In this document: positions 1 through 8,167 of the stretch, in pieces
Layout of the letters: the number at the start of each line of letters is the position of its first letter
Numbering within the stretch: position 1 is the stretch's first letter
From: a bacterium
GTDB lineage: Bacteria; Calditrichota; Calditrichia; RBG-13-44-9
Assembly (NCBI GenBank): GCA_020350205.1
Contig: CP070707.1
Coordinates: forward strand, 1,604,195 to 1,668,194
DNA length: 64,000 bases
Direction: 5' to 3'
Notes under the pieces: generated by a model
Database searches by the model: none
What the model was told of the DNA's origin: nothing
The model's input: only the letters and a program-made list of their open reading frames with translations
Program-made: the position numbers and the translations under genes

Positions 1-468
1 CTCAGCCGCCTCCTGTTTTACCTGTCCGGCGGCGAGTGTTCGCCAATCGGAGCGGATCTTGTAAATTGCTGCCAGATTGGCGTCGCTTGCTGTGCCATCC
101 TCTTGGATATGTCCGGCAACCGTTCCCACATTATAGGTTACACCCCCCACATGAATAGTGGGTGTACCCGCACGGTCAATAATACCACCCCAAACCAGGC
201 CGTCAGTAAATACGACGCCACCAGTGGCTCGTGGGTAAATTCCACCGGAATTTCCCTGCGGGTCGTTTCCGGAGCGTCCACCCAGAATTTGCCAGTAGGA
301 CCAATTATTGATATTAGACAGGGCCCTTGTAGTCCTACCTTGAGCGGGCTTGGCAAAAGAAATCAGTCCCGGATCATTAAAAGGAACCTCTGTATACCCC
401 TCCGTGACCAGGAAAAGAAACAACCCAGCCGCAAGGAGAGATAAAAATATTTTTTTATTCCGCATCAT
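1..468 (-). CDS. Secreted protein, N-terminal 156 residues (cut by left window edge)
   Basis: The frame is open from an ATG at 468 to base 1 with no stop, so only the N-terminus is here. GAGGAG sits six bases before the ATG; a second ATG follows directly at 465. The first ~25 residues are basic then hydrophobic (FLSLLAAGLFLFLV), a signal peptide or N-terminal anchor. The mature part is rich in Gly, Asn and Trp (for example NWSYWQILGGRSGN and GGIIDRAGTPTIHVGG), a style I associate with large extracellular proteins of Calditrichota/Marinimicrobia-type bacteria; the rest of the gene probably holds the functional domains. It starts 39 bases after the TonB-receptor stop, so the two are probably co-transcribed. 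Function not assigned. Confidence 0.7.
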   Translation of the reverse strand, partial: MMRNKKIFLSLLAAGLFLFLVTEGYTEVPFNDPGLISFAKPAQGRTTRALSNINNWSYWQILGGRSGNDPQGNSGGIYPRATGGVVFTDGLVWGGIIDRAGTPTIHVGGVTYNVGTVAGHIQEDGTASDANLAAIYKIRSDWRTLAAGQVKQEAAE

Positions 469-506
469 TTGTCACTCCTCATTTTTTACTTCACTAATAG
501 CATAGT

Positions 507-3500
507 TTAAAAGTTCAACTTTAATCCTAAGAAGATCTGTCGCGGATTACCCCACAGTTCATTTCCGTAAGCTTCTCCCAGTCTTCTTCCAAGATGGGCA
601 GCATAAACCCCACCATTTTCCAAGTTAATGGCTCGATACATAGACGTATAAATCTCTCCCGCATTGGTAATACCATATTGTTCACCTGCAACTTGCTGAA
701 GTCCATCAACTACAGGTTGATAACGGGCAGGATCGCTTAAGAATCCATCATCAGAGGCGCTACCGGTTAGCTCATAAACATTGAGTACATTTTTAGCATT
801 CAGGACATTAAGTACACGAGCATACATTGTTATATCTAGATTTTTGAAAACGGTGAAGGTTTTATCAAGCCGGATATCCAGGTTGGAGATCCATGGCGTA
901 CGGGAAGAACCTAGAGGTTCTAGAGCTTGACGGGACCGTGTATCAGTCATATAATCTACACCGGCCACATAAGGATCAACCTGTCCACCAGGAGGTGCAT
1001 AAACCTTGGTGAAAGGATGCCCGCTGGAGAATGTGAACAGAAAATTCGCACCCAATCTTTCCAGGATAGGTCCACCATCATTTTTCCCAAACCGATAATC
1101 AAGTACAATTGATCCAGTATGTGTCTGAGAATAATCCAATGGTTGAATAATCGTAGGACGCTGAGTGTCCCGATATACGGCACCATGATAGGCGGTGTTA
1201 TTTGATCCGGTGCCCTTTGCATTGGTCAGGGTGTAATTGATTTGCGACTGAACACGTGCAGTGCGTCTTAGAGTCAAGCGAAATTCCAATCCTTTGGTCG
1301 TGGCAAAGTCACCATTAACAAATCTCTCATAATCCTGAACTTGTGCAGTGGGAAGCACGGTCTCCTTATCGACTTGAATCTGTCCCTTAATATTTTTATA
1401 AAATCCGGCAATGTCGATTGCGGCATAATTTGAAAGCTGCTGCCGGAATCCAATTTCATACGATGTGGTTCGCTCAGGTTCCAATCCGAAACCGATAGGA
1501 TTTTGATAATAAAAACCACCTCTGATCTGACGGGACATGGTCCAGTTACCGAAATAGACTTGGTTCAGCGATGGCATCTGTATAAACTTTCCGTATTGAG
1601 AATAGAACACCGTTTTTTCAGTAATCGGGAATGATAGGCCTAAGCGCGGGCTCACTTGAATAAACGGATCAAGCTCGACCCATTCAGACTGAAGTACCAG
1701 ACCACTGTTGGCATCAATTCTGGGATCAGCAGGATCTCTTAGTGTCTTATCATCACTATCAAAATAATCCATTCTTAATCCGGCATTGATTATTAGATCA
1801 TTAAACTCAATCTTATCCTGCAGATAGGCAGAGAAAAAAAGTGGTTTACGTGGTGCATCCACATAAACACCATTACCATAATCTATGGTGTTACTGGTTG
1901 AATTTCCATAGATATCATATCCGTAACTTGCTACATTACCCTGTAATACCCAAGTATCCTCCGGTACATTTTGAATACTGCCATATGTTGTCCCGTATCC
2001 CGCAGCTGCACCATAGGCAGGATCTGCAGTATAAAGCATTACAGAGGGATTAATGGCAAAACTTCTCACTGTATAGGAACGGACATCTACGCCGGCTCTG
2101 GCTTCATGATGTCGACCTATCTGACTTACCCAGTTTACGGCTCCACCAAGGTAAGATTGTTGTAGATGAGTATACCGATCAACCGGATGCCCATCGCTGT
2201 TCATAAGAAATCCCATCATGTTATACTCATATTCTTCTCTCCAGGCATCTCTGAAAGTTACATCTCCACCGGTATGTTGAGCTACCTTGGTACTGTCGAA
2301 CCAGGATTGCCAGTCATTACCAAAATAGTCATCCTCTCTGTCATAATCATAATTAAAATAACTGAAAGTTAAATCGGCATATGAAGTAGGTGAGACAATA
2401 TAGGTGGCTTTTGTATTAAACAGCAAAGATGTAGTCACATCTGTTATAAGCCTGTTATTGAACAGATTCATGTGAGCCGTTTCATAGGGACCATTATTAT
2501 GATAAACGCCGGGATAGGTGTGGTCATTAATCGAGTAGGTACCTGAAAAACGGACCTTTATTGGACTATAGTCAAATAATAATGAACCGTTCAGGGAGTA
2601 TTGATTGGTCTTATTCTGAGGTGTATAACCATCCGGATACCAGACTGTCAGCAGTGTATCGTTAGGTCTATTGGAAGCAATATCAGGAATATTTTCGAAG
2701 GCATAGCCTGTGCTGAAACGCACCTGATCATCACCCTGGTAGGTATTCTCGGCAGCCAGGAAGAAACGGATTTTGTTTGACAAAATGGGCCCGCTCATCG
2801 TACCAACCAAAACGTGATGTTGATAAGAATAGGCTCCCAGAAATTTTTTCTCTTGATTAACAAACTTGTCCGTTTGCGCATCAACAGAAAAATGATAATC
2901 GGATCCGCCGGTTTTCATTTCTGTACGAATAATACCTGAATTGGCACCACCAAATTCCGCATTATAGCCACCCGCCAATACCTGAAATTCCTCAATGGCC
3001 TCCTGAATAACGTAAGATGCATTCCTGTTTGTAAGGATATTCATAGTAGAGGCACCATCCAGGTAGTAACCGGTTTCCTCCAGACGGCCACCACGAATGT
3101 GGACATTGCCATCCTGGACAACAACACTGTTCTGCAACTGGATCAGGTTGTTGAAACCGCGTACCGGCATGGCTTCAATTTCCTGCGATGTGACCAGCGA
3201 AATGCTCTGGGTGACATTCTTTTCCACCAGAGGTCTTTCGGCAGTGATCACAATGGCTTCTTCCAGTTCCAAGGTGGTCGGTTCCATATCAAAATTGAGC
3301 TCGGTGGTAATGCTGGCTGAAACACGAATTCCTTCAACCAGAACATCCTTGTATCCAATGTAGTTTGCCCGGATACTATAGGTACTGACGGGAATATTCA
3401 GGATTACATAATATCCGTCAATATCAGTCGAGCTACCCAGTGTGGTCCCCTCCAGGATCACATTAACACCCGGAAGCGGTTCTCCGGTTGACTTATCGAC

Positions 3501-3584
3501 AACCACACCAGCTATTTTACCCGAAGATTGGGCAAAAGCAATCACTGGAATGAGCAATAAGACCAGACATAATTTCTTAAACAT
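507..3584 (-). CDS. TonB-dependent outer-membrane receptor with carboxypeptidase-regulatory-like N-terminal domain
   Basis: 1025 residues. Residues 1-19 are a signal peptide ending FAQ. Residues ~22-105 match the carboxypeptidase-regulatory-like (CarboxypepD_reg) domain: GKIAGVVVDKSTGEPLPGVN, then a GTTLGSSTDIDGYY turn. Residues ~115-230 are the plug (VHIRGGRLEETGYYLDG and EFQVLAGGYNAEFGGANSG are typical of FCB receptors), and the remainder is a beta-barrel rich in aromatic alternating strands ending in LGLKLNF, with the terminal Phe expected for BAM insertion. No clear TonB box was picked out. AGGTG lies before the ATG. The substrate cannot be read from sequence; in this group such receptors import iron complexes or oligomers, or serve unknown envelope roles. 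The downstream secreted gene at 1-468 may be its partner. Family assignment is secure; substrate unknown. Confidence 0.93.
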   Translation of the reverse strand: MFKKLCLVLLLIPVIAFAQSSGKIAGVVVDKSTGEPLPGVNVILEGTTLGSSTDIDGYYVILNIPVSTYSIRANYIGYKDVLVEGIRVSASITTELNFDMEPTTLELEEAIVITAERPLVEKNVTQSISLVTSQEIEAMPVRGFNNLIQLQNSVVVQDGNVHIRGGRLEETGYYLDGASTMNILTNRNASYVIQEAIEEFQVLAGGYNAEFGGANSGIIRTEMKTGGSDYHFSVDAQTDKFVNQEKKFLGAYSYQHHVLVGTMSGPILSNKIRFFLAAENTYQGDDQVRFSTGYAFENIPDIASNRPNDTLLTVWYPDGYTPQNKTNQYSLNGSLLFDYSPIKVRFSGTYSINDHTYPGVYHNNGPYETAHMNLFNNRLITDVTTSLLFNTKATYIVSPTSYADLTFSYFNYDYDREDDYFGNDWQSWFDSTKVAQHTGGDVTFRDAWREEYEYNMMGFLMNSDGHPVDRYTHLQQSYLGGAVNWVSQIGRHHEARAGVDVRSYTVRSFAINPSVMLYTADPAYGAAAGYGTTYGSIQNVPEDTWVLQGNVASYGYDIYGNSTSNTIDYGNGVYVDAPRKPLFFSAYLQDKIEFNDLIINAGLRMDYFDSDDKTLRDPADPRIDANSGLVLQSEWVELDPFIQVSPRLGLSFPITEKTVFYSQYGKFIQMPSLNQVYFGNWTMSRQIRGGFYYQNPIGFGLEPERTTSYEIGFRQQLSNYAAIDIAGFYKNIKGQIQVDKETVLPTAQVQDYERFVNGDFATTKGLEFRLTLRRTARVQSQINYTLTNAKGTGSNNTAYHGAVYRDTQRPTIIQPLDYSQTHTGSIVLDYRFGKNDGGPILERLGANFLFTFSSGHPFTKVYAPPGGQVDPYVAGVDYMTDTRSRQALEPLGSSRTPWISNLDIRLDKTFTVFKNLDITMYARVLNVLNAKNVLNVYELTGSASDDGFLSDPARYQPVVDGLQQVAGEQYGITNAGEIYTSMYRAINLENGGVYAAHLGRRLGEAYGNELWGNPRQIFLGLKLNF

Positions 3585-4011
3585 TAGTTCACCTCCATAA
3601 AATAGTTTAAATTAAAAAAGGCAGGAACAAAAAAACAAAACGATGGTTAATGTCATGTCATAGGGTTCCTCCTGCTTAAAAGTTAATGAATTTTAATATA
3701 TTTAGAATACTCCTCGCCCCAAATCACATATAATAATACAAATATAGTACCAAACTTTTCATCAAAACATTATAACTGCAATAATTACCTTGAGTTATCA
3801 ATGATAATTTTGTTTTCTTAGAAATGTGACGCAGATCAAATTTTCCTACTTCACTAGGAAAAGTTTTTCCTAGTACGTTAATGAGCGATAAAAACACCTT
3901 TCTCTCACTTCTTTTCTATATGAATTTATTTTTTTAATAAATGTTTTGTTTTTACTGGCCTGAACAATAAATTTTGCGTCAATTCACACAGAATAAACCG
4001 GAGGATTTTGC
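3585..4011. other. Divergent intergenic region between receptor and lipoprotein genes
   Basis: AT-rich 427-base spacer that must carry promoters for both the TonB receptor (minus) and the lipoprotein (plus). It contains no credible coding frame. The only visible structure is the palindrome cluster at 3825-3874, annotated separately, and a good GGAGG site just before the lipoprotein ATG. Confidence 0.6.
3825..3874. promoter_or_regulatory. Candidate operator cluster: CRP/FNR-like half site plus inverted TTTTCCTA repeats
   Basis: TGTGACGCAGATCAAA (3825-3840) resembles a degenerate CRP/FNR-family site. It abuts an 8-base perfect inverted repeat TTTTCCTA (3841-3848) / TAGGAAAA (3855-3862), and a third copy TTTTCCTA follows at 3866-3873. 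Alternating direct and inverted copies in a divergent promoter region suggest a regulator binding site. The regulator is unknown and the CRP/FNR resemblance is weak. Confidence 0.35.
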
Positions 4012-4725
4012 ATGCGAAACATAATTATTCCAGCTCTCTTCTTAATGTTGGTAATTTCCTGTTCATCGCAGGCACCTGAAGAGAAAAGTGTAAGCGAACC
4101 AGAAATCACCGAACTCCAGAAAATGCATCATTTTATCCGCCCGATGTGGCATGATGCTTACCCTGCTAAAGATATGGGGCAGTTAAAAGAGCTTTATCCA
4201 AAGATTCTGGGACAGTATCAGTTACTCAAGGATGCTGCATTCCCTGAACAATGGCAGGATAAAAAGCTGCACTGGAACGAGGGGATCTCGCAAATGGGAA
4301 AAACCCTGGATGAATACAAACTGGCCATGGATAATAATGATGACGAGAATTTACTCCAGGCTGCACGAAAGTTACATGATGATTTTGAGAATCTGATGAT
4401 GATTGTCAATCCACCTATCCCCGAACTGGACGATTTTCATAAAACACTGTATTATGTATATCACGACTATATGCCCGAAAAGAACTGGGAAATGTTAAAG
4501 GCCTCCATTCCCGAATTTGAAAAGAAAGCCCAGGCGCTTCAGGAGGCCGAAGTGCCCCGCTGGATGGAAGAAAATAAAGACACCTATCAGGAAGCTATCA
4601 ACCAATTGCAGGCAGCCGTAAAAAACCTTTCCCGGCTGAAAGACTCCGATGATGAGGCGTTATTAGAAAAAGCAGTCGAAGAAATACATGACGCCTATGT
4701 CAAGCTGGAAGGATGCATGGACTGA
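4012..4725 (+). CDS. Predicted lipoprotein with two tandem helical repeats carrying paired His-Asp motifs
   Basis: 237 residues with a lipoprotein signal (LVISC, Cys17). The rest is charged and helical and splits into two similar halves of ~95 residues (37-130 and 140-237). Matching points include WHDAYPAKD (H47-D48) against YHDYMPEKN (H151-D152), and ARKLHDDFENL (H122-D123) against VEEIHDAYVKL (H226-D227), each second pair preceded by an acidic Asp-Asp-Glu stretch. The repeated His positions suggest a metal or cofactor site in each four-helix-like half, but this is inference. GGAGG precedes the ATG and an intrinsic terminator follows at 4796-4821, so it is probably monocistronic. I do not recognise a named family. 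Confidence 0.8.
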   Translation: MRNIIIPALFLMLVISCSSQAPEEKSVSEPEITELQKMHHFIRPMWHDAYPAKDMGQLKELYPKILGQYQLLKDAAFPEQWQDKKLHWNEGISQMGKTLDEYKLAMDNNDDENLLQAARKLHDDFENLMMIVNPPIPELDDFHKTLYYVYHDYMPEKNWEMLKASIPEFEKKAQALQEAEVPRWMEENKDTYQEAINQLQAAVKNLSRLKDSDDEALLEKAVEEIHDAYVKLEGCMD

Positions 4726-4795
4726 AACCGGATTAAAGTGTGACATCATCAAAAAGTTAAAATCTGATCTGGCTCACGATTTTAAAACCAAATAA

Positions 4796-4821
4796 AAAGG
4801 CCCTGTCTCCAGGGCTTTTTT
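4796..4821 (+). terminator. Intrinsic terminator after the lipoprotein gene
   Basis: GCCCT (4800-4804), a six-base loop, AGGGC (4811-4815), then six T (4816-4821). An A-run before the stem means it could also work on the minus strand for the sulfur cluster, whose last gene ends at 4873. Confidence 0.85.
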
Positions 4822-4872
4822 ATTCCGGCGAAGTGTTGAAAGCATTTAAAAAGGATTATTGCAAATAATAAA

Positions 4873-5352
4873 TCAGGTGAAGATAATCTGCCCGCCGGCT
4901 GCGATTTCATAGAATTTACCGACATTAATAATAGAGTCGGTCTGTTCACAGAAATCATCCATACTTAAATGGAACATATCCACGGTCGCCTTGCAGGCAT
5001 ACAGTTTCGTTCCTGCATCAAACACCATTTCAATAAACTCTCCAAGGGGTGGAATATCCAGTTTGTCCATCTCTTTCATCATTTTGGAGGTTGCGAAGGC
5101 AGACATTCCGGGAATGATCCCTAACAGCGAAGGAATGTGCATCGCCGGATTTCCAACCGTGGCAACTTTCAATTTATTCATACGCTTTTTTATGATGGCC
5201 TCCAGGCCGAAAAAGGTGAAAAACAAATTTGCCTCAATCCCTTCCATACGGGCACCATTGGCCATAATGAGCCCCGGATAAACTCCCTCTAGGGAACCCT
5301 TGGAAACCACAATGGATACTTTTTTGATCGCTTCATATTTTGCATCGCTCAT
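4873..5352 (-). CDS. DsrE2-like (DsrE/DsrF/DrsH family) sulfur-carrier protein
   Basis: 159 residues, soluble or peripherally membrane-associated. The N-terminus (KKVSIVVSKGSLEGVYPGLIMANGA) and the body (EANLFFTFFGLEAI, then the hydrophobic stretch MHIPSLLGIIPGMSAFAT) fit the DsrE/DsrF/DrsH-like family. Cys120 in KLYACKATVDMF is at the position of the conserved DsrE2 cysteine, which in this family carries persulfide sulfur; Cys135 is a second one. It is the last gene of the sulfide-oxidation cluster, 39 bases after the TusE/DsrC-like gene, and would be expected to shuttle sulfane sulfur between carriers. No DsrEFH trio or DsrAB is nearby, so a DsrAB-linked role is not supported here. Confidence 0.85.
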   Translation of the reverse strand: MSDAKYEAIKKVSIVVSKGSLEGVYPGLIMANGARMEGIEANLFFTFFGLEAIIKKRMNKLKVATVGNPAMHIPSLLGIIPGMSAFATSKMMKEMDKLDIPPLGEFIEMVFDAGTKLYACKATVDMFHLSMDDFCEQTDSIINVGKFYEIAAGGQIIFT

Positions 5353-5391
5353 CGGTCATATCTCCTTATTGATAGTCATTTTTCAGATCAA

Positions 5392-5709
5392 TCATACACA
5401 ACCCTGTGGTTTGCCAAAACCGGCTATTTTGGCAGATTTTTTCGCAGGTCCCTGGGGGAACAGTTCATATAACTCATTGGTGGGAATTCCACCGGCATTC
5501 TTCATTCGACGAATAGTAGGAATCTGACCCGTTTTCTGATAATCTTTACGGATGAAGCGGATCACATTCCAGTGCCCTTCAGTCAGATTATCAATGCCTT
5601 CCTCCTTGGCAATCTCTGGAGCCATTTCCTCAGTCCAGTCGTCATGATTCACCAGAAATCCTTCATTGTCAACCTCAACAGTTTTACCGGCAAAAGTTTT
5701 AGACGGCAT
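5392..5709 (-). CDS. DsrC/TusE-family sulfur-relay protein with only the penultimate cysteine
   Basis: 105 residues, the usual length of DsrC/TusE. Typical stretches include the start FAGKTVEVDNEGFLVNHDDW, the helix GHWNVIRFIRKDYQKTG and the flexible C-terminal arm ending GKPQGCV. CysA is present as Cys104, the penultimate residue. The second arm cysteine of true DsrC (CysB, eleven residues upstream) is Ala93, so the protein cannot form the CysA-CysB trisulfide described for DsrC with DsrAB and is of the TusE-like type. It is the only cysteine in the protein. GGAGG precedes the ATG. It lies between DUF1641 and DsrE2-like genes on the same strand and probably accepts sulfur downstream of the quinone oxidoreductase. 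Confidence 0.9.
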   Translation of the reverse strand: MPSKTFAGKTVEVDNEGFLVNHDDWTEEMAPEIAKEEGIDNLTEGHWNVIRFIRKDYQKTGQIPTIRRMKNAGGIPTNELYELFPQGPAKKSAKIAGFGKPQGCV

Positions 5710-5849
5710 AATTATTCCTCCTTGGTAGTGTTAATTAACTCATCTTACAATATGTATTAAAAAATTTGAATCTTCAGTCTCTTCTTAGCATAATGATTTA
5801 AACATCGTTTCTATCGGTGTTAAGTCACCTGAGCACAAAAAGAGAAACC

Positions 5850-5945
5850 GTCATCTCGACCGAAGTCCAGGCTCTTCAGGCCGGGACGTAGCGGAGAGAT
5901 CTTAAAAAATATATTTCTTCCCGCCATAGCAGGACTCGAAATGAC
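5850..5945. repeat. Dispersed intergenic repeat, copy A
   Basis: A 96-base noncoding element bounded by GTCATCTCGA (5850-5859) and TCGAAATGAC (5936-5945), an imperfect inverted pair. The interior carries the shared core CAGGCCGGGACGTAGCGGAG and AGAGATCT. Related elements are at 21832-21883 and 23249-23428. It sits between the sulfur-relay genes and the DUF1641 gene and so interrupts the cluster spacing (276-base gap 5710-5985). Confidence 0.75.
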
Positions 5946-5985
5946 AATCAAATGCTATAGTACTTCACAAACTACTTAACGATTC

Positions 5986-6699
5986 TTATGATCCTGAGGC
6001 CCCACTATTATTTTCAACCATTACGTCACTATTTCCATTGGTTCGTACCATATTCTTCATAAAATTGATCATAAAAGATACACCACGCTTGAATTCAGGA
6101 TCATGCATCTGTTTCATCAACTGCCAGTATCCGATCTTTTTATCCACCTGAATATCCATCTTCTGGAAAAAATTGAGAGCATTATTCATACTTCCGAGTA
6201 TCTCAGGTTGGGTCATATTCCGGAAAGTAATAATAATGGCAGCGATGTTCTCTCTCAGCAATCGTATATCATCCAGCGTAAAGGTGGTGACAATGGTATC
6301 CACAATTTTGAGAGCTTCCTTCCCGAACTCGAAATACCCTTTTTTCTCCAGCTCGGTGAGATTATCCATGACTTCGCTTAGTACTTGTTTTCCCAGCGGG
6401 GTTGCATCATTAACAAAATCCACCGCACTTTCGATTTGGTCCATCATTTTGGATAAATTACGGGTATTACGCAGTAACTTTTTCATAAGAAATAAGAGGT
6501 CCTCGGTTTCAAAATGATAGGCCACCTCATCCAGTTCTTGCACTGCTGTCTGAAATATATCTTTTCCGATCAGGGTCATATCATCTCTGAGCTCCTGCCA
6601 TTCCCGCTGCCGGCTCTGCTGCTCCTGCATATACTGGGTGAGTGCATCCAGTTTTTGATTCATCTCAAGGATTTGTTGTTCAAGTTGTTTTGTTTCCAT
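5986..6699 (-). CDS. DUF1641-family protein
   Basis: 237 residues. The N-terminal ~40 residues are a Gln-rich coiled coil (EQQILEMNQKLDALTQYMQ), followed by helical DUF1641 features: FLMKKLLRNTRNLSKMMDQI, then a central GYFEFGKEALKIVDTIV segment and SFMINFMKNM near the end. DUF1641 proteins commonly sit beside FAD-dependent pyridine-nucleotide-disulfide or sulfide:quinone oxidoreductases. Here the gene begins two bases after the oxidoreductase stop, so the two are almost certainly co-transcribed. Its biochemical role is not established; a membrane-proximal scaffold or partner of the quinone oxidoreductase is a reasonable guess. No transmembrane segment or cysteine pair was seen. Confidence 0.82.
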   Translation of the reverse strand: METKQLEQQILEMNQKLDALTQYMQEQQSRQREWQELRDDMTLIGKDIFQTAVQELDEVAYHFETEDLLFLMKKLLRNTRNLSKMMDQIESAVDFVNDATPLGKQVLSEVMDNLTELEKKGYFEFGKEALKIVDTIVTTFTLDDIRLLRENIAAIIITFRNMTQPEILGSMNNALNFFQKMDIQVDKKIGYWQLMKQMHDPEFKRGVSFMINFMKNMVRTNGNSDVMVENNSGASGS

Positions 6700-6701
6700 G
6701 A

Positions 6702-7931
6702 TTACTGCCTCTTTCCTGCCATGACCATCTGGGCCTCAATAGGCAATTCTGATCCCTTCAGGAGCAAATTCCAATACACCCAGCGAAACATCATTTTCCC
6801 CCAGTGATTCATCTTGGTTTCCTGAAGGAGTGAAAAGGGTCCGACACCCGGCAGCGGATACTTCCCGGGCAGCGGTTCCACATCGTAGTTAAAGTCAATT
6901 AATAAACCCTTACCAAATCCTGATTCGATAAAACAGTTTGCATGTCCGTCAAAATCTTCCTTCAATGATCTGCCATCAATGTACCGCAGGATATTTTCGT
7001 ACAGAATATCCGCTTCGAAATGTGTGACCGACCCGGCTTTGGAGCTGGGCAGATCTGTGGCATCTCCGATCACAAAAATATTGTCATGCTTTTTGGATTG
7101 CAGCGTTTTCTGATGAGTGGGAATAAAATTGAGATCATCACCCATTCCGGAATTACCAATCACCTCTGAGCCCATATTGGTTGGTACCGTTACCAGCAGA
7201 TCATAACTGACCTCCCGGTTGTCCCAGGAAACAATCTTGTTTTGGGTAGTATCCACCCGGGCCACGGAGAATTCTGAAACCAGATTGATATTTTTCTGAT
7301 CCAGAAAATTTCCCAGCAGTTCTGCTGCCCGGGGTTTGGTAAATGCACCAGGCAAAGGAGTCACATAATCTATCTGAACTTTATCACGAATACCCTGCTC
7401 GGTAAACCACCAATCCGCCAAAAAGGAAAATTCCAGCGGGGCAACGGGACACTTGATGGGCATTTCAACAATATTGATTGCTAGTTTTCCACCTTCCCAG
7501 TATTTCAGATAATTTTGCAGACCCAAGGCACCTTCCAGAGTGAAAAAATCAAAGATATTCTTGTGCCATGCACCATTCAACATTCCTTCAGTCTCTTCTG
7601 GATGGATATCGCTACCTGTCGCTATGATCAAAATATCATAGGATAACACCTGACCATTGGTCAATTTGACTTTATTCGCTTCAGGTTGAATAATTTCGAT
7701 GGGTGACATAATGACATCAATGCCAGCCGGAAAGAAGTCCCGGCGCGGTTTAATGACATCGATCCGGGAATAAATATTGAAGGGAATAAACAGGTATCCG
7801 GGTTGATAATGATGATACTCGTCTTTATCAACAATCGTAATTTGCCATTCTCTCCGGTCGAGAACCGGGGCTAATTTATTAGCCATGATAGTACCACCTG
7901 TTCCGGCACCCAAAATTAGAATTTTCTTCAT
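6702..7931 (-). CDS. sqr: Sulfide:quinone oxidoreductase-type FAD flavoprotein
   Basis: 409 residues. It opens with the FAD dinucleotide-binding motif ILILGAGTGGTIMA, has the second strand ATGSD (104-108), and the FAD-contacting IFVIGDATDLPSSKAG (285-300). The protein has exactly two cysteines, Cys161 in MPIKCPVAPLE and Cys333 in HANCFIESG. These match the redox-active pair essential in sulfide:quinone oxidoreductases; the third, less conserved Cys near residue 125 is absent. The C-terminus (HWGKMMFRWVYWNLLLKG) is amphipathic, as expected for a monotopic membrane protein that reduces quinone. It would oxidise sulfide to sulfane sulfur and pass electrons to the quinone pool. It leads the cluster, directly after the MerR-type gene. 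A general NDH-2 assignment is less likely because of the cysteine pair. Confidence 0.87.
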   Translation of the reverse strand: MKKILILGAGTGGTIMANKLAPVLDRREWQITIVDKDEYHHYQPGYLFIPFNIYSRIDVIKPRRDFFPAGIDVIMSPIEIIQPEANKVKLTNGQVLSYDILIIATGSDIHPEETEGMLNGAWHKNIFDFFTLEGALGLQNYLKYWEGGKLAINIVEMPIKCPVAPLEFSFLADWWFTEQGIRDKVQIDYVTPLPGAFTKPRAAELLGNFLDQKNINLVSEFSVARVDTTQNKIVSWDNREVSYDLLVTVPTNMGSEVIGNSGMGDDLNFIPTHQKTLQSKKHDNIFVIGDATDLPSSKAGSVTHFEADILYENILRYIDGRSLKEDFDGHANCFIESGFGKGLLIDFNYDVEPLPGKYPLPGVGPFSLLQETKMNHWGKMMFRWVYWNLLLKGSELPIEAQMVMAGKRQ

Positions 7932-7949
7932 AACAGACCTTCCTGTAAA

Positions 7950-8167
7950 TTAATCGTTTATATTTGGTTTTATTTTTCTCTGATCAGTGGATCTGCTGTT
8001 AATCACTATATTTTTAATATTTTTGCAGCTCATATAGACATGATAAGCACTGCACGAACGGCAATCGACATCACGGCATTTTTTTCCCACATCCCGAACA
8101 TTCCAGCAGGGACCAATTGCCTCACGATAGGCCTGGCAATCCAGACAATCTTCATCGATACCCCCCC
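7950..8167 (-). pseudogene. Out-of-frame Cys-rich C-terminal tail of the MerR-type regulator
   Basis: Immediately past the MerR frame, the +1-shifted frame reads on from the G8 run to a TAA at 7952-7950. It encodes about 70 residues with seven cysteines: EDCLDCQAYREAIGPCW, then GKKCRDVDCRSCSAYHV, then MSCKN. The spacing (CxxC, PCW, CxxxxCxxC) resembles the cysteine-rich tails of some MerR-like regulators. Removing one G restores a continuous 157-residue protein. The tail ends 18 bases before the quinone-oxidoreductase ATG. The frame change could be a sequencing error, a real mutation, slippage-controlled expression or programmed frameshifting. Confidence 0.7.

Noticed and set aside
3825..3840. 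Confident CRP or FNR binding site
   Set aside because: Only one half of the consensus is present; listed as a weak candidate, not asserted.
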